37,958 nt of DNA from Chara braunii (taxonomy: Eukaryota > Streptophyta > Charophyceae > Charales > Characeae). A program made the position numbers and the translations under genes. The notes under the pieces are model-generated. The model saw nothing but the letters and a program-made list of their open reading frames with translations. It did no database searches and was not told the DNA's origin. This document shows, piece after piece, positions 1-9,640 of the stretch. The DNA lies in NCBI GenBank assembly GCA_003427395.1, contig BFEA01000207.1, positions 1,959,689 through 1,997,646 of the forward strand, read 5' to 3'. The first letter of the stretch is position 1, and each line of letters begins with the position of its first letter.

Positions 1-312
1 TGGCTGCATCCCCTGAGGTGCCATGAAGTGACCTGGTACCGATGCCTGAATGGATAAGAAATTCGCAGCAAAAAAAAAAAAAAAAAAAAAAAAAGAAGCG
101 AAAGGAAGGCAATGGAAGACTTAGCGATGTCAGCATAAATCACAGCACAGTGGCCTACCTATCACATGCATTGCATTCCCCTGCTACCTACCATCATGCA
201 AGCGGTGCTGAAATAGCCTCTTCACCAGTCCAACAACTTCAGCAGAGAGACCGCCTTCAGATCCTGCCCATTCATTGTACTGTATGAACAACAGCTCGTC
301 CCACAAAGAAAA
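1..312. other. No gene recognised; contains a poly(A) run
   Basis: No coding pattern is seen. A run of 25 A at 70-94 is the only marked feature; it could be the tail of a retroposed sequence to its left or a simple homopolymer. Confidence 0.5.
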
Positions 313-688
313 CGGTCATGCTGTTAAGCTGTTACCTACCGTCTTCACCCGACGAGAACGCCCGAATAAAACGCCAGAATAGAACGCTCGCAGTTTGTGC
401 TACCGTCTTCACCAGAAAACGGTTATGCTGTTACATACCGTCTTCACCCGAATAGAACGCCCGCAGTTTGTGCTACCGTCTTCACCAGAAAACAGTTATG
501 CTGGTTACCTACCGTCTTCACCCGAATAGAACCCCCGGTTATCATTATAGCTGTATTCAGGGCAACTTCAATCCCAGAAGCAGCTGTAATTATCGGGCGT
601 TCTATTCGGGCGGTGAAGACGGTAGGTAACAGCATAACCGATTTCGGGTGAGGACAGTAGCACAAACTGCGGGCGTTCTATTCGGGTG
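313..688. repeat. Tandem 73-bp units plus inverted copy
   Basis: Two direct units of 73-74 bp (390-462 and 463-536), each with the words GCAGTTTGTGCTACCGTC and ACCGTCTTCACCCGAATAGA, follow a partial unit at 313-389. The same words return in reverse complement at 594-688, after a spacer at 537-593 that lacks them. The arrangement could form a long hairpin and resembles a small foldback element or a satellite fragment. No target duplication was identified, so the class is open. Confidence 0.75.
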
Positions 689-1642
689 ATCCGGTTACAA
701 ACATGGATTTGCAGTACTGTATGCAAACGAGTCATCCGGTTAAAATTGGAAGGAACCGGACTAATGCTCCCCCGAATAGATGGAGCCTTTGTTCGGAGGG
801 GGTTATGGGGAAGGGAAGAAGAGGGGGGGATAGGAGGGAGGGGGGGAAGGGGAAGCTGGGGAGGTGGGGGAAGAGGGGGGGATATCTATTGGAGGGAGAA
901 ATCTTCTGGTACTCTCGGAGGTGGAGGAGGGGGCGATCTGATGGAAGGGAGAAGGGAAGAGGACAGAGCAAAGCTGCAGGAGGAGAATAACGGTGAGGCG
1001 GGAAAAGGGATTATTGGAAGGAAAGAGATGGTGACACAAAGGGAAGGAGACAGAGAATTGAATCATATCAGGGAAGGGAGGCATGGACAATCCGATCAAC
1101 CTCAACTTCTCCCTGTCTCCTGGGTACAGAAGGCAAAAGGACCATTTCAATCCGAGGTTCTGGAAATTAAGAGATCCGGTTCATCTGCTAACCCGCTTCA
1201 TTGTCCATTGTCCAGCCTGTCCACAACACGTGCTTTTTTTCTCTCAAAACCGATCAGCCCTTCAGAAAACAGAGTGGTTGATTGTGGGGGAAAATAAGTA
1301 ATGGTCAAGTCCTATCCAGCTCAAAAATTAAATGAGAGAGATGAAATCTATCAACTACATGCAAATAACTGAGTTTTCCACGACAATGCAACTTTTAAAT
1401 CAACAAATGATAAGATCAAATGGATTTATAAGGGGTTAACACAATTGAAGGGTAGTCAAGAAGTTGTATAAGAACATTTTTTGATTCAACCAGTCTTGGC
1501 GACTGTGTTCACTGTTCTTTGTGTGCACATCTTGGATAAGAAAATGATTGATGGCTGAAAAATACTAAGATGTGACAGATCAGAGCTAAAAATATATCCA
1601 TGGACTCCTCAAAAACAGGGACCAGACGGCCGAAGGAAGCAG
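689..1642. other. G-rich / purine-rich non-coding tract
   Basis: From 797 to about 890 the + strand is dense in runs of three to seven G, and purine richness continues to about 1080. Open frames here are low-complexity Gly/Arg or Ser/Pro/Leu translations on the two strands and are not credible genes. 1300-1642 is AT-rich and may include degraded upstream sequence of LINE L1. Confidence 0.6.
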
Positions 1643-2059
1643 ATGATGGAAGATCATTTTTGGGTCGAATTCCGTCATATTCCAATAGAAGTTCAGGCGG
1701 CTTTCGTGTATGATTTTGGGGAAGAACACGATATTATCGATTTCATCGATCCACTTCCATCTTTTGTTGCTAAATGGGATGATTATCTGATGTTAGCATT
1801 AAATCATCCTCTTAACATCCCGTTCAACCTAGATGATGTCATTCCATATAGACTAGGGGGAAAAGAGTATCACATTCGCACTGCTTACAAATTACGTCCA
1901 TGGTGCTTCCGATGCAAGGCTTATGGACACTTGAGTACCGACATAACATGTGCTCATAACTCATCACGAAGAATAAAAGCAACAGGAAGGTTAATAAGGG
2001 ATCCCTTTAAGACTAACTTATGGAGAACAGTGGAATCGGGTCATGAGGGATGGGTCTAA
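1643..2059 (+). pseudogene. LINE L1 ORF1, N-terminal part with zinc knuckle
   Basis: A 138-residue open frame that looks like the RNA-binding ORF1 (gag-like) protein of plant LINEs. The N-terminal 80 residues include WVEFRHIPIEVQ, typical of the domain preceding the knuckle. The knuckle is Cys88-Cys91-His96-Cys103, spaced C-x2-C-x4-H-x6-C rather than the usual C-x2-C-x4-H-x4-C, so it is probably altered. The frame opens at the first ATG after a degraded stretch and the true start may lie upstream. By family knowledge the protein coats element RNA in the retrotransposition particle. Confidence 0.7.
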
Positions 2060-3640
2060 ATCGAAGGGTGTCTTAAGAATTGTGGTCCTAACTACTGAAA
2101 TTGGGACCATGAGGGGGAACCAAATTGGGATTCACGACCTCCAGATAATTGGATATCTCCGACTCATTCTCCCCCCTTGACTCAGTCAGTCCAAATGACT
2201 CAAGGAAGCGAAGGTAAGAATCCTTCTTGTCCTCGGTCCAGGCCATCCCAAATGACTCCAGGAACGAAAATCAAGTCTACATGGGAAGTAGAAGGAAAGG
2301 GCTAGTTTTCAACAGGGCCAGATCCCAGAGATTACATTCAAAGTTCAATAGGTCTGGTTCTGAAAAAGGAAGCAGATTCGAAAGATGATGTGATGGAAAA
2401 ATCATCACAAGATGATCAAGATGTTCAAGAAGCTCAAAATCCTAATGACATTCCCCCTCAACCTTCTCTTGTTCAAACAATGGTTGAAGGCAATGAACAA
2501 AACCTGCAAAATGAGCAACAGATTGTTAAGAAAAAATGTAGGAAACAGAAGGGAAAAAAAAAATAAAAAAATAGTAAGATCGGTCAAAGGAGGAATATCA
2601 AAACAACGTCAATCCCCAATGGGAGCAAAGTTAATCAATGCCTCCTTGGGGAAAGAGACAAATGGAAAGAAGGAAGACACTACAGTACTTATCCCTGAGG
2701 TAGTTGAAACAACGGTGGACCATGTCCCCCCGGACCCTCCTGACCCGTTTAAAGACGCATTTGGAGCCGCGCCAATGGATATTGATCGGATTTGGGATGT
2801 CCTATGGCGGATGAACCCTCCTCTACCGAAGGTGATCAAATACAGATGCCGACAAATCAGAAAATTAAGCAGCTTGCTGAATGAATTCTACAATAGATGA
2901 AGAATTGTCTTGGGATAGTAACCATTGAATACTGGGATGAGGCTTACGTGCAAATCGTTAACATCCTCAATAACAGTCTCAGCCTAAATGAAGTCCTACA
3001 CAAAGGTCTTCCGTCTGGGGCTCAATGGTCAATAGTCAGTCATAAGATGTTGCAGGCTATTTTAACTGTCATTCATCCTCCCCCTCCACGGGACAGTCAG
3101 AATGCAAAAGGAAAAGGGATAGAGGGGACCGTGGTAATAGTGATTTCAGGGGGGGATAGGGAAGGACAAAGGTCTTCTTTGGATGGGGATGGTGATAGTG
3201 AAGTCGAAGGGGGACAATTTGACCTGAGGAATAGTGGGAAAACAAACACCAATAACAACATGACCAAGAATGAACGAACATAGTTTGAATCTAAGGAAGT
3301 ACAACAAATATTGAATAAGGAAGAACAAACCAAGAATGATTTTGTGGAAGGTCAACTGCTTTAGCTGCAGCAACAACATCAAGAAGAGCATCACCAACAA
3401 AAGGTGTATAGATTGTCCACCCCTCAGCGAAATGCAGAACAAGTGTTGTATTTGATTGAGGAGCAAAAACGAAATCAATCAACTTTAATAATAACCCAAC
3501 CAAACCAGTTGGTCTCTACTCCCACACCAATCCCACAAGATGTTGGTAAGCAACAAAAACTACGACATATTTTGGAAAAAGGACAGGCAGGCGGAACAAC
3601 AGTTGGTAGAGGTAATGTTATCATACGTGTGTGAAAAAAG
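2060..3640 (+). pseudogene. LINE L1 ORF1, middle linker, degenerate
   Basis: Low-complexity hydrophilic coding remnant spread over three frames, with open pieces at 2412-2900, 2897-3283 and 3404-3634 separated by stops or shifts. It is rich in Lys, Gln, Asn and Asp, as expected for the disordered linker between the ORF1 knuckle and the endonuclease. No motif allows an independent function to be named. It is assigned by position, lying in line between recognisable LINE parts with no boundary sequence. Confidence 0.5.
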
Positions 3641-4116
3641 GGTGGGAAGTGGGAGGTGAGTATGTCACCGATAGGTCAGGATCAGTATGGGGGGGTACAT
3701 TTGATAAGATTTTCAAGAGAGATTTGCATGATCTTATTTCCAAGCATTATGATCCTGACCATCAAGCAACCCTTTCTCAATGTGGGGAGAAAGCATTTAT
3801 GGCAACACGAGATACTTATGTAAAATTTGAAGAACACAATGATCCTGACCATCAAGCAACCCTTTCTCAATTTGGGGAGAAAGCATTTATGGCAACACGA
3901 GATACTTATGTAAAATTTGAGGAACACAAGGAAGCAGACCTTAAATGCTCTTCGCATTCGATCTTATTAGAATTACAATCCCTCAAGATTAAGGCTAACT
4001 CAGTTTGGTCGATGGATGAGGTGAAAACTTTCTTGTGCTCTCTTTTATGGAGGAGTGTCTTACATCCTTCCTCATTCCTCGATAATGGTAGTTGGGTGCG
4101 TCTCCAGGTTCTGTAG
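3631..4116 (+). pseudogene. LINE L1 ORF1, C-terminal part
   Basis: A 161-residue open frame just before the endonuclease. Its end, LQSLKIKANSVW followed by a hydrophobic stretch, matches the 34337-34624 frame in LINE L3 (LQLLKVKANDFW), so this is a conserved ORF1 end and not chance coding. The centre holds a perfect in-frame duplication of 30 codons (3751-3930). The function is unknown beyond being part of the LINE ORF1 product. Confidence 0.6.
3751..3930 (+). repeat. 90-bp in-frame tandem duplication
   Basis: Units at 3751-3840 and 3841-3930 each encode 30 residues starting DPDHQATLSQ and differ by only a few bases. The duplication keeps the reading frame. It is absent from the L3 copy, as far as that region can be compared. 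Confidence 0.95.
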
Positions 4117-4204
4117 GAGAGGGATGGGCAGTTTTGGTTTGTATTGATGGAAGTGTTGCAAACATTTTATGGGAAAAATCCATTTTGGAAGCAGGCTACA
4201 AGGA

Positions 4205-4899
4205 AACCAGACTTGAACCTCAGAACCTTAAATGTAAATGGGTTGACCACAGCAGACGCAGTCAAAAGGAAAACTATTTTGGAACAATTTAAGTGGGTGG
4301 GGGGCCGGACGTGACCATACATCAATTGTATACAAGAAACTCATTTGACTGAGTCTGAGGGGTGACCATTTCGGTTCCCGCAGACTCAAGGGCATAAATT
4401 TTGCAATGGGCATTATATAAGGTTCAGGAAAGGTGGGTTTTGGCGTTGGTAAGTATAAACTTGGAAATAGTATGTGTTATTAATGTCTATGGACCAAATG
4501 ATGTTAAAAAAAGAGAAAAAAAATCCAGGAAATTATGACTCAAATTCCTAATAGAATTTCATTCATCATAGCAAGAAACTTTAATGCAACCCCTGATAGA
4601 TGGATGGACAGATGAAAAATACCTTCACCTTGTCCACCTTACATAAAAAAAGATGAGAATATTATCCAAAATTTATGTGAGGCAGAACATTTATTTAATA
4701 CATATAAAAAAATATTCCCACAAGAACGTTTATTTACTTGCATCCGCAATAGTGGTACCCCTCATCAATCTAGATCCATGATTGATCTCATACTTATGTC
4801 AGAGGATCTAGATAGAGCCCTGATATGGGCTGCCATTTTTTCTCAAAATCCATGGCCAGGGGCAAAGCATAAGATGTGTGTGACACTACTATCGTTTCG
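4205..4899 (+). pseudogene. LINE L1 endonuclease domain (APE-type), broken
   Basis: Motifs of the exonuclease-endonuclease-phosphatase fold occur in order: LNVNGLTTADAVKR near 4225-4265, CIQETHLTESE near 4322-4355, VINVYGPND near 4470, then FNATPDRWMDR near 4580 and RSMIDLILMSED near 4770-4810. The usual GDFN core reads RNFN, so the catalytic Asp is replaced by Asn. In-frame stops and at least one frame change separate the motifs. In a live element this domain nicks target DNA to prime reverse transcription. Confidence 0.8.
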
Positions 4900-5483
4900 A
4901 AAAAAAAAAAAAAAAAAAAAGGGAGAAAATTTTACAAATTGAATATCTCCTTGCTAGCACAAGAACAATTTAAACAATATATTCAAGATATTTGGATTTT
5001 TTGGCACACAATCAAGAATCAACATGATTTTAAAATTGAGTGGTTTAATAATGGTTTGACCTTTGTGGCGAAAAAATGAAATAAATACTCAAAGGTAAGA
5101 GCGAAAAATAGATATTTACAAAAAAATAATATTCAAGAATAAATTCTTAATTACGAACTGCAAGATCAACCCAATGATGTTCCTCAACCAACCAACATTC
5201 AGGAACTCAGAAATCGGCTATTAACCAGTGCATAGGATCGTTGGGAGGGTTACTTAGTCAGACGAAAGTTGACCAAATTTATGACCGAGGGTCAAATGGA
5301 TGAAATATTTTTAGCTCTTGCAAGAGTTAGATCCAAACGAACAACTTTAGAGGGGTTCATGAGTATTAATGAATCCTCTGAACCCTCTCTTCAACATCCT
5401 CAGCCGGCTGTCTTACGATTGCCTATGTTTTTTTTTTTTTAATTATTCACATCCTCTAAGAACCCGAACGGACATCAGGAAGA
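4900..5483 (+). pseudogene. LINE L1 linker between endonuclease and RT, with A21 run
   Basis: The stretch starts with 21 consecutive A (4900-4920) inside what should be coding sequence, encoding a Lys run in one frame. An open piece continues to 5079 (QEQFKQYIQDIWIFWHTIKN), followed by stop-ridden remnants. By position this is the linker between endonuclease and palm domains. The homopolymer is either an expansion or an assembly error. Confidence 0.5.
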
Positions 5484-6432
5484 ATGCAAAGGTTCCTCAT
5501 ACCTTCAACACAAGCATTAACACAGAAGCAGAGAGAAAACCTGGAAAAACGTTTGACTAAGGAGAAAATTTGGACGACGCTGTTACAAATGGAGGGGGAT
5601 AAGACACTCGGGGTGGATGGCCTACCAAAAGAGTTTTTGGGTCTCATTATGGCCGATCTTCTTTTCAGACTTAATGAAAATTTTCAAAACTGTTCAAGAA
5701 TCAGGGAGGATGAGAGAGATAGTGGGTCAGGGACTTCTCACCTTTCTTTACAAAAAATGTGACAAGACTCACATAAAACATTACAGGCCCATCACTCTTC
5801 TCACAGTGGTGTATAAGTTGTTCGCCAAGTCTCTTGCAAACCGAATGATTCCGATTATGACTGACATTATACATCCAACACATACTAGTTTTATTAATGG
5901 CAGACATTTTGAAGATAACATCCTTCTAATTAATGAAATAATTAAACTTTCACGTAAGTCTCAAGACTCTCAACAAAATGTTGCATTTGTATTTATAGAT
6001 TTTGAAAAAACTTATAACCATGTAGACTTGAGATTTTTAGATAAATGCCTTAGTAAACTGAATTTTGGACCTTCAATGAGAAAGTGGGTGCAAATTCTTC
6101 ATTCCAACGCAACTACTAGAATACAAGTTAATTGTTTTTTTTCACCAGAAATCAAACTCCAAAGAATTGTTAGGCAAGGAGATCCGTTGACTCCCTTTCT
6201 CTTCCTCATTATTATGGAGGCCTTAGGCGCGAACCTTCGTGAAAATCACAACATCAAGCGACTGGGAATAGCAGGGATACCAGAGGAAGTAATACTTATT
6301 TATTCTATGTTTGCAAATGACCTCATCATAATGATGGAAGCTACAGAGGCAAATATGGAAGAAATAAGAGTATTAATAGATAAATTTTCTATAGTATCAG
6401 ATATGGTCATTAATTGGGGGAACAAAACATAA
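5484..6432 (+). pseudogene. LINE L1 reverse transcriptase domain
   Basis: Recognisable non-LTR RT motifs: LGVDGLPKEF near 5608-5640 in one frame, then in the 5617-6432 frame HYRPITLLTVVYKLFAKSL (residues 55-73), FIDFEKTYNHVD (126-137), RQGDPLTPFLF and FANDLIIM (232-239). The palm motif should be F/Y-A-D-D, but the first Asp is Asn (codon 6316-6318), and the Asp expected after KTY is also Asn. A frame change near 5640-5700 separates the first motif from the rest. The enzyme would copy element RNA at the nicked target; this one is inactive. Confidence 0.9.
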
Positions 6433-7192
6433 GGATGGTGGATACACTCAAATGGGGTTCGCCCTCCTGAATAGTCTAGAGTCCATTGGGTTCCTGTGGA
6501 AACACCAATCAGGGTTCTAGGTGTGGCATTAACAACTAAATCTATAAATAATGATGAATTGATAGTTAGGCCGACTCTGGAAAAAATGACTTAACGGAAA
6601 AACCAAAATACCTCAATTATTGGTAGAACACTTATAATCAATAATGTGGTATTAGCCTCAACGTGGTACAAATCAGGTCTCTAGTCCATTGGTAAAATGC
6701 ATATAAAAATTCTTCAGAGGCAAATTTCAGCATTCCTTTGGAGAGGCAATCCTGAGCAAAGGAAAGTCATCCCTAGAGTAGCATGATCCTCTCTAATTCA
6801 ACCTGAAACCAGAGGAGGGTTGAGGATCTTGGACCGTACTTTTCAATCACAAGCCCTTGCCTCGCAATGGTTTAAAAAATTAATATTATCCACAAATAAG
6901 CAGTGGTTGCCTTTGGTTTTGGAGCAAATCAAGAGACTGACCCCTACAACATCAGAGGAAATACATCATCTAACTTGGTTAGAAGATAATCTTTTGGACA
7001 ACACTTATGAAAATATGGTGTAACCTTCCACTACCTAACAAACCCTTTCCCTCGAGATATGCGAAAGTAATGCGCAAACCTCTATTTGGTAATCGTTGGA
7101 TAGTAGATCCTAATGGGTGTGTTTTCAATTGCTCAATGCCACCATGGTCTTTATGGGTGAAAATAAGGGTATTGAGAATCAAGGATCTTTGA
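6433..7192 (+). pseudogene. LINE L1 region between RT and zinc-binding domain
   Basis: Continues the ORF2 frame with several stops. Landmarks shared with L2, L3 and L4 are an INNVVLAS-type word near 6640, SAFLWRGN near 6730, IQPETRGGLRILD near 6797-6832, and PLFGNRWIVD near 7081-7110. These words recur in the same order in the other LINE copies, which shows one family. No catalytic role can be assigned to this connector. Confidence 0.8.
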
Positions 7193-7599
7193 GATTCAAA
7201 AACAAGAATTGAAAAAAGAATGAAAAATTGAGATCAACTCTACGTTATGTTCACCATTTTTTTTTATTAATTTAGAACAAATTATCATCTCAATTTCGTT
7301 GAGTTGGAAATGTTCCTTGAGGAAAAGATCGAAGTTTGAAAAATGAGATTGGACAATTGAGAGTGAGACAAATTGTTCATTCCTTGCCTCAGGGGTCTTC
7401 AGTAAGTATCCACAAGATGGACAAGGAATTTCTTTTGTCATTATGTCCTTTCGATACAGTAACCCTTTTGCCTTTCTCTCACACCGATCAAATTAGAGTG
7501 TTGTTCATTTCGGCAATTTAAGGTTGAAAAACCTTTCATCCAAAAATGCCTATCCCAAAATTACCTTTGGATCCGGCAGAATGGCAGTGACAATCTAGA

Positions 7600-7662
7600 G
7601 AGAAAGGGAACCCACATTTGTTACAAACTTTAACAATAATGACAAATGTGGGTTCCCTTTCT
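7600..7662. repeat. Short foldback in LINE L1
   Basis: 7600-7621 and 7642-7662 are inverted copies (GAGAAAGGGAACCCACATTT and its complement) around a loop of about 20 bases. It directly precedes the larger palindrome and may have arisen by the same event. Confidence 0.85.
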
Positions 7663-8116
7663 CAATCATTGGTGGGTAGACATTTATGAATGTTTGTCAT
7701 TGTAAGGAAGAAAATTTAGTTGAACGTTGCCCAATGTATTTGAAAAGTTTAATGTGTTTGATCAGATTTAAATCTATGTTTAAATGTTTGGTCTATCTCT
7801 CTTGAGCAATCGCTACTACATCAACCTTTGGTCTAAACAATCTATCCCAAAATTACCTTTTGGGAATCGCTACTAGATTGTTTAGACCAAAGGTTGATGT
7901 AGTAGCGATTGCTCAAGAGCTGTCTCTTATACACATCTAGATGTGTATAAGAGACAGATGTAGTAGCGATTGCTCAAGAGAGATAGACCAAACATTTAAA
8001 CATAGATTTAAATCTGATCAAACACATTAAACTTTTCAAATACATTGGGCAACGTTCAACTAAATTTTCTTCCTTACAATGACAAACATTCATAAATGTC
8101 TACCCACCAATGATTG
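7663..8116. other. 159-bp-arm inverted duplication of LINE sequence
   Basis: 7663-7821 is the reverse complement of 7958-8116. The right arm carries the genuine LINE coding direction, since it runs into CLPTNDW; the left arm is an inverted copy. A second nested pair (about 7801-7843 with 7874-7919) surrounds a centre near 7844-7873. The arms are essentially identical while the LINE itself is old, so the palindrome is recent or artificial. Confidence 0.9.
7920..7957. other. Nextera mate-pair junction adapter (contamination)
   Basis: The 38 bases are CTGTCTCTTATACACATCT followed by its exact reverse complement, which is the Tn5 mosaic end joined head to head as in mate-pair circularisation. 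The 23 bases before it (7897-7919) are repeated exactly after it (7958-7980), as expected if a read containing the adapter was used to close a gap. It is not genomic. Confidence 0.97.
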
Positions 8117-8455
8117 GATTGTGAGTCACTCCACACTGGAATAACAAAAAGTAGCACTTTCATGGTGTAAAACTTGTCTGTCTGTATTTCAACGTAGGAA
8201 ACTGTGTGACAGCATAGAACACATCTTCCTGCAATGTCGAGGAGCAATGCTAATCTGGAGACGTTGGAACTGTACATGGAGGGGACTCACATGGGTGGAC
8301 TGACCTTGGGAGTGGAGGACTATCCTTTTTGGGCATTACTCCCTTCTTCACACCCACTAATTTTCATATTAACTTCTTTGAAATTGGGCGTACCCTATTT
8401 TCTTTCCAGACCCATTTCCTCCTTCTGAGCTAGCCTTGGTAGTTTCACAATGGTT

Positions 8456-8805
8456 TGGTTAGGGAGGAAACTGATAGTTTTTATTCAAGATTGAGAGGGA
8501 GATAAAGTTGCTTGAAGAGAAGAATAAATCTGGCAGTCATGAGAATGGCAAAAAAGGTAGTTTTGTTCCCCCCTTGTTTTCTTTTTTACCTCCTTATTTA
8601 TTTAAAAAAAAAAAGGTTAGTACTGCTAGCATTAGTATGAATGCTCGGTAGTCTCAATTGGGTTGAAGGGCCAGTGCTCTCTTTTTAATCAGGTTTATTT
8701 CTCAAACAATCTTTGTATATGGGACGATGGACCCGCTTTCCAACAGATGCAGCTCCCCACCAATAGAATGAAGCTTGTTCTGTTAAAAAAAAAAAAAAAA
8801 AAAAA
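8456..8805 (+). other. LINE L1 3' UTR and poly(A)
   Basis: Follows the ORF2 stop. Near 8722-8775 it contains a tail motif (GGACCCGCTTTCCA, then CTCCCCACCAATAGAATG) also found in the L3 tails at 15961-16305, followed by 21 A at 8785-8805. The shared tail is the likely recognition sequence of this LINE's reverse transcriptase. An internal A11 run lies near 8604-8614. Confidence 0.75.
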
Positions 8806-8959
8806 GACTCGGACAAAAATGAAATCGCCCATATGGTCCCAGATATGGAGCGACAAACAATAGGCGGAGACTCAGGAGAGGCTAGGGAAGCGGGCCCTTC
8901 CTCAACGGTTATCTAATCCAAAAAATATCTTTGAGCTTCGATGTGTGTGGTGCGACACC
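8806..8959. other. Flank 3' of LINE L1, nothing recognised
   Basis: Short stretch between the L1 poly(A) and coding block A. No motif was recognised and no target duplication could be matched to the poorly defined 5' end of L1. Confidence 0.4.
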
Positions 8960-9420
8960 TCTTTTTGGGTCGGGAGGGATGGGGGATGCATGTCGGATGT
9001 CCGTTTCGCACGAGGGACTGGTGTCGCTCGTCACAGAGTTCGGAATCCGAATCGGAGGGTCACAGTCATAGTGTTGTTTTCTTGTAGTCCTCCTCGCCAC
9101 GTGTCCGATAGTTGAATCATGTGGCTTGAAAACGCTTCGTGTTGCGACAATCGCTGCAGTGAGTGTGAGGCCAATGGGGCGCAACCGCCAACCACGGGAC
9201 GACGATCAACTCGTTGAAGGGGAGTAAAACAAAATAGGAAGGACAGTGAGTGTTAACAATCACAAAGTCAGCATTTATAAATCCTCAACACCGCGCCTTG
9301 GAAGGGAAGTAAGAACCGCCTATCTTGGCAACAACTTCTAACATGTCCCACTCAAAGACACGCGTCTTGTCCTCATTGTACGGGAAGGGCAGTGGTTGGG
9401 GAGGTTAGAGAAGATGACGA
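8960..9420 (-). pseudogene. Unrecognised coding block, copy A (broken)
   Basis: Read on the - strand from about 9397, this encodes FPYNEDKTRVFEWD, then an AKIGGSYFP stretch, NTHCP, NELIVVPW, PHWPHTHCSDC and, after a stop, FNYRTRGEEDY. It aligns residue by residue over about 90 positions, with one single-codon indel, to copy B at 17260-17742. Two in-frame stops (after the Cys following the GG motif, and where copy B has Gly-Phe) mark it as a pseudogene. A Ser/Asp-rich word (SDSDSEL) follows, as in copy B. I do not recognise the family; the CxxC could be half of a zinc site. Confidence 0.6.
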
Positions 9421-9564
9421 TGGTTCAGTTGGCTCAGTCCACATGGCCAATACACACATTCGCCGTTCACAAGACAAAATGATCAACCCTCAGTGGTTCC
9501 GGAGGTTACTTTTGCATCGGAAGTTAGTCCACAATAAGTAACTTTTGCTCCCAGTATTTCGTCG

Positions 9565-9640
9565 GGATGGGGAATTACCCAGGAAACTAATGGAAGAGTT
9601 TTGAAAGAATTTCCTCCGAGCTCGTTCACGTAAATTTCTC
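9565..9640 (-). pseudogene. Exon-like block of copy A
   Basis: On the - strand this reads SFKTLPLVSWVIP, and the DNA GGTAATTCCCCA region closes it. The same peptide LPLVSWVIP and the same DNA occur at 18268-18345, upstream of copy B. Similarity stops just after GTAAT, with a one-base indel there, which fits a splice donor at the end of an exon. The order (this block, then the EWD...NELIV block) is the same in A and B, with spacings of about 170 and 530 bp. Confidence 0.45.

Larger units (their letters stand above)
7193..8455 (+). pseudogene. LINE L1 RVT zinc-binding domain and C-terminus, disrupted
   Basis: PLDPAEWQ near 7560-7585 aligns with the equivalent PFDPEEW of L2. After the palindrome, CLPTNDW, SWCKTC and IEHIFLQC (about 8098-8240) are the zinc-binding module, with its Cys-Cys-His-Cys ligands present and one stop inside. 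The end, FPDPFPPSELA...QWFG then stop near 8455, matches the C-terminal tail of L2, L3 and L4, with material missing between about 8340 and 8395. The left arm of the 7663-8116 palindrome interrupts the domain. Confidence 0.8.
1600..8805 (+). mobile_element. LINE L1, near full-length but degenerate non-LTR retrotransposon
   Basis: In order on the + strand: ORF1 with a zinc knuckle (1643-4116), apurinic-type endonuclease (4205-4899), reverse transcriptase (5484-6432), the region after the RT (6433-7192), an RVT zinc-binding domain with C-terminal tail (7193-8455), a 3' UTR and a 21-A tail (8785-8805). This is the architecture of plant L1-clade LINEs that lack RNase H. Stops, frameshifts and altered catalytic residues run throughout, so the copy is dead. 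The 5' boundary is uncertain because homology fades upstream of 1643 and no target duplication was found. The 3' part is disturbed by a palindrome with an adapter (7663-8116). Confidence 0.9.

Noticed and set aside
7663-8116. Foldback transposon in LINE L1
   Set aside because: The junction adapter inside and the near-identical arms point to an assembly artefact, and no target duplication surrounds the palindrome.
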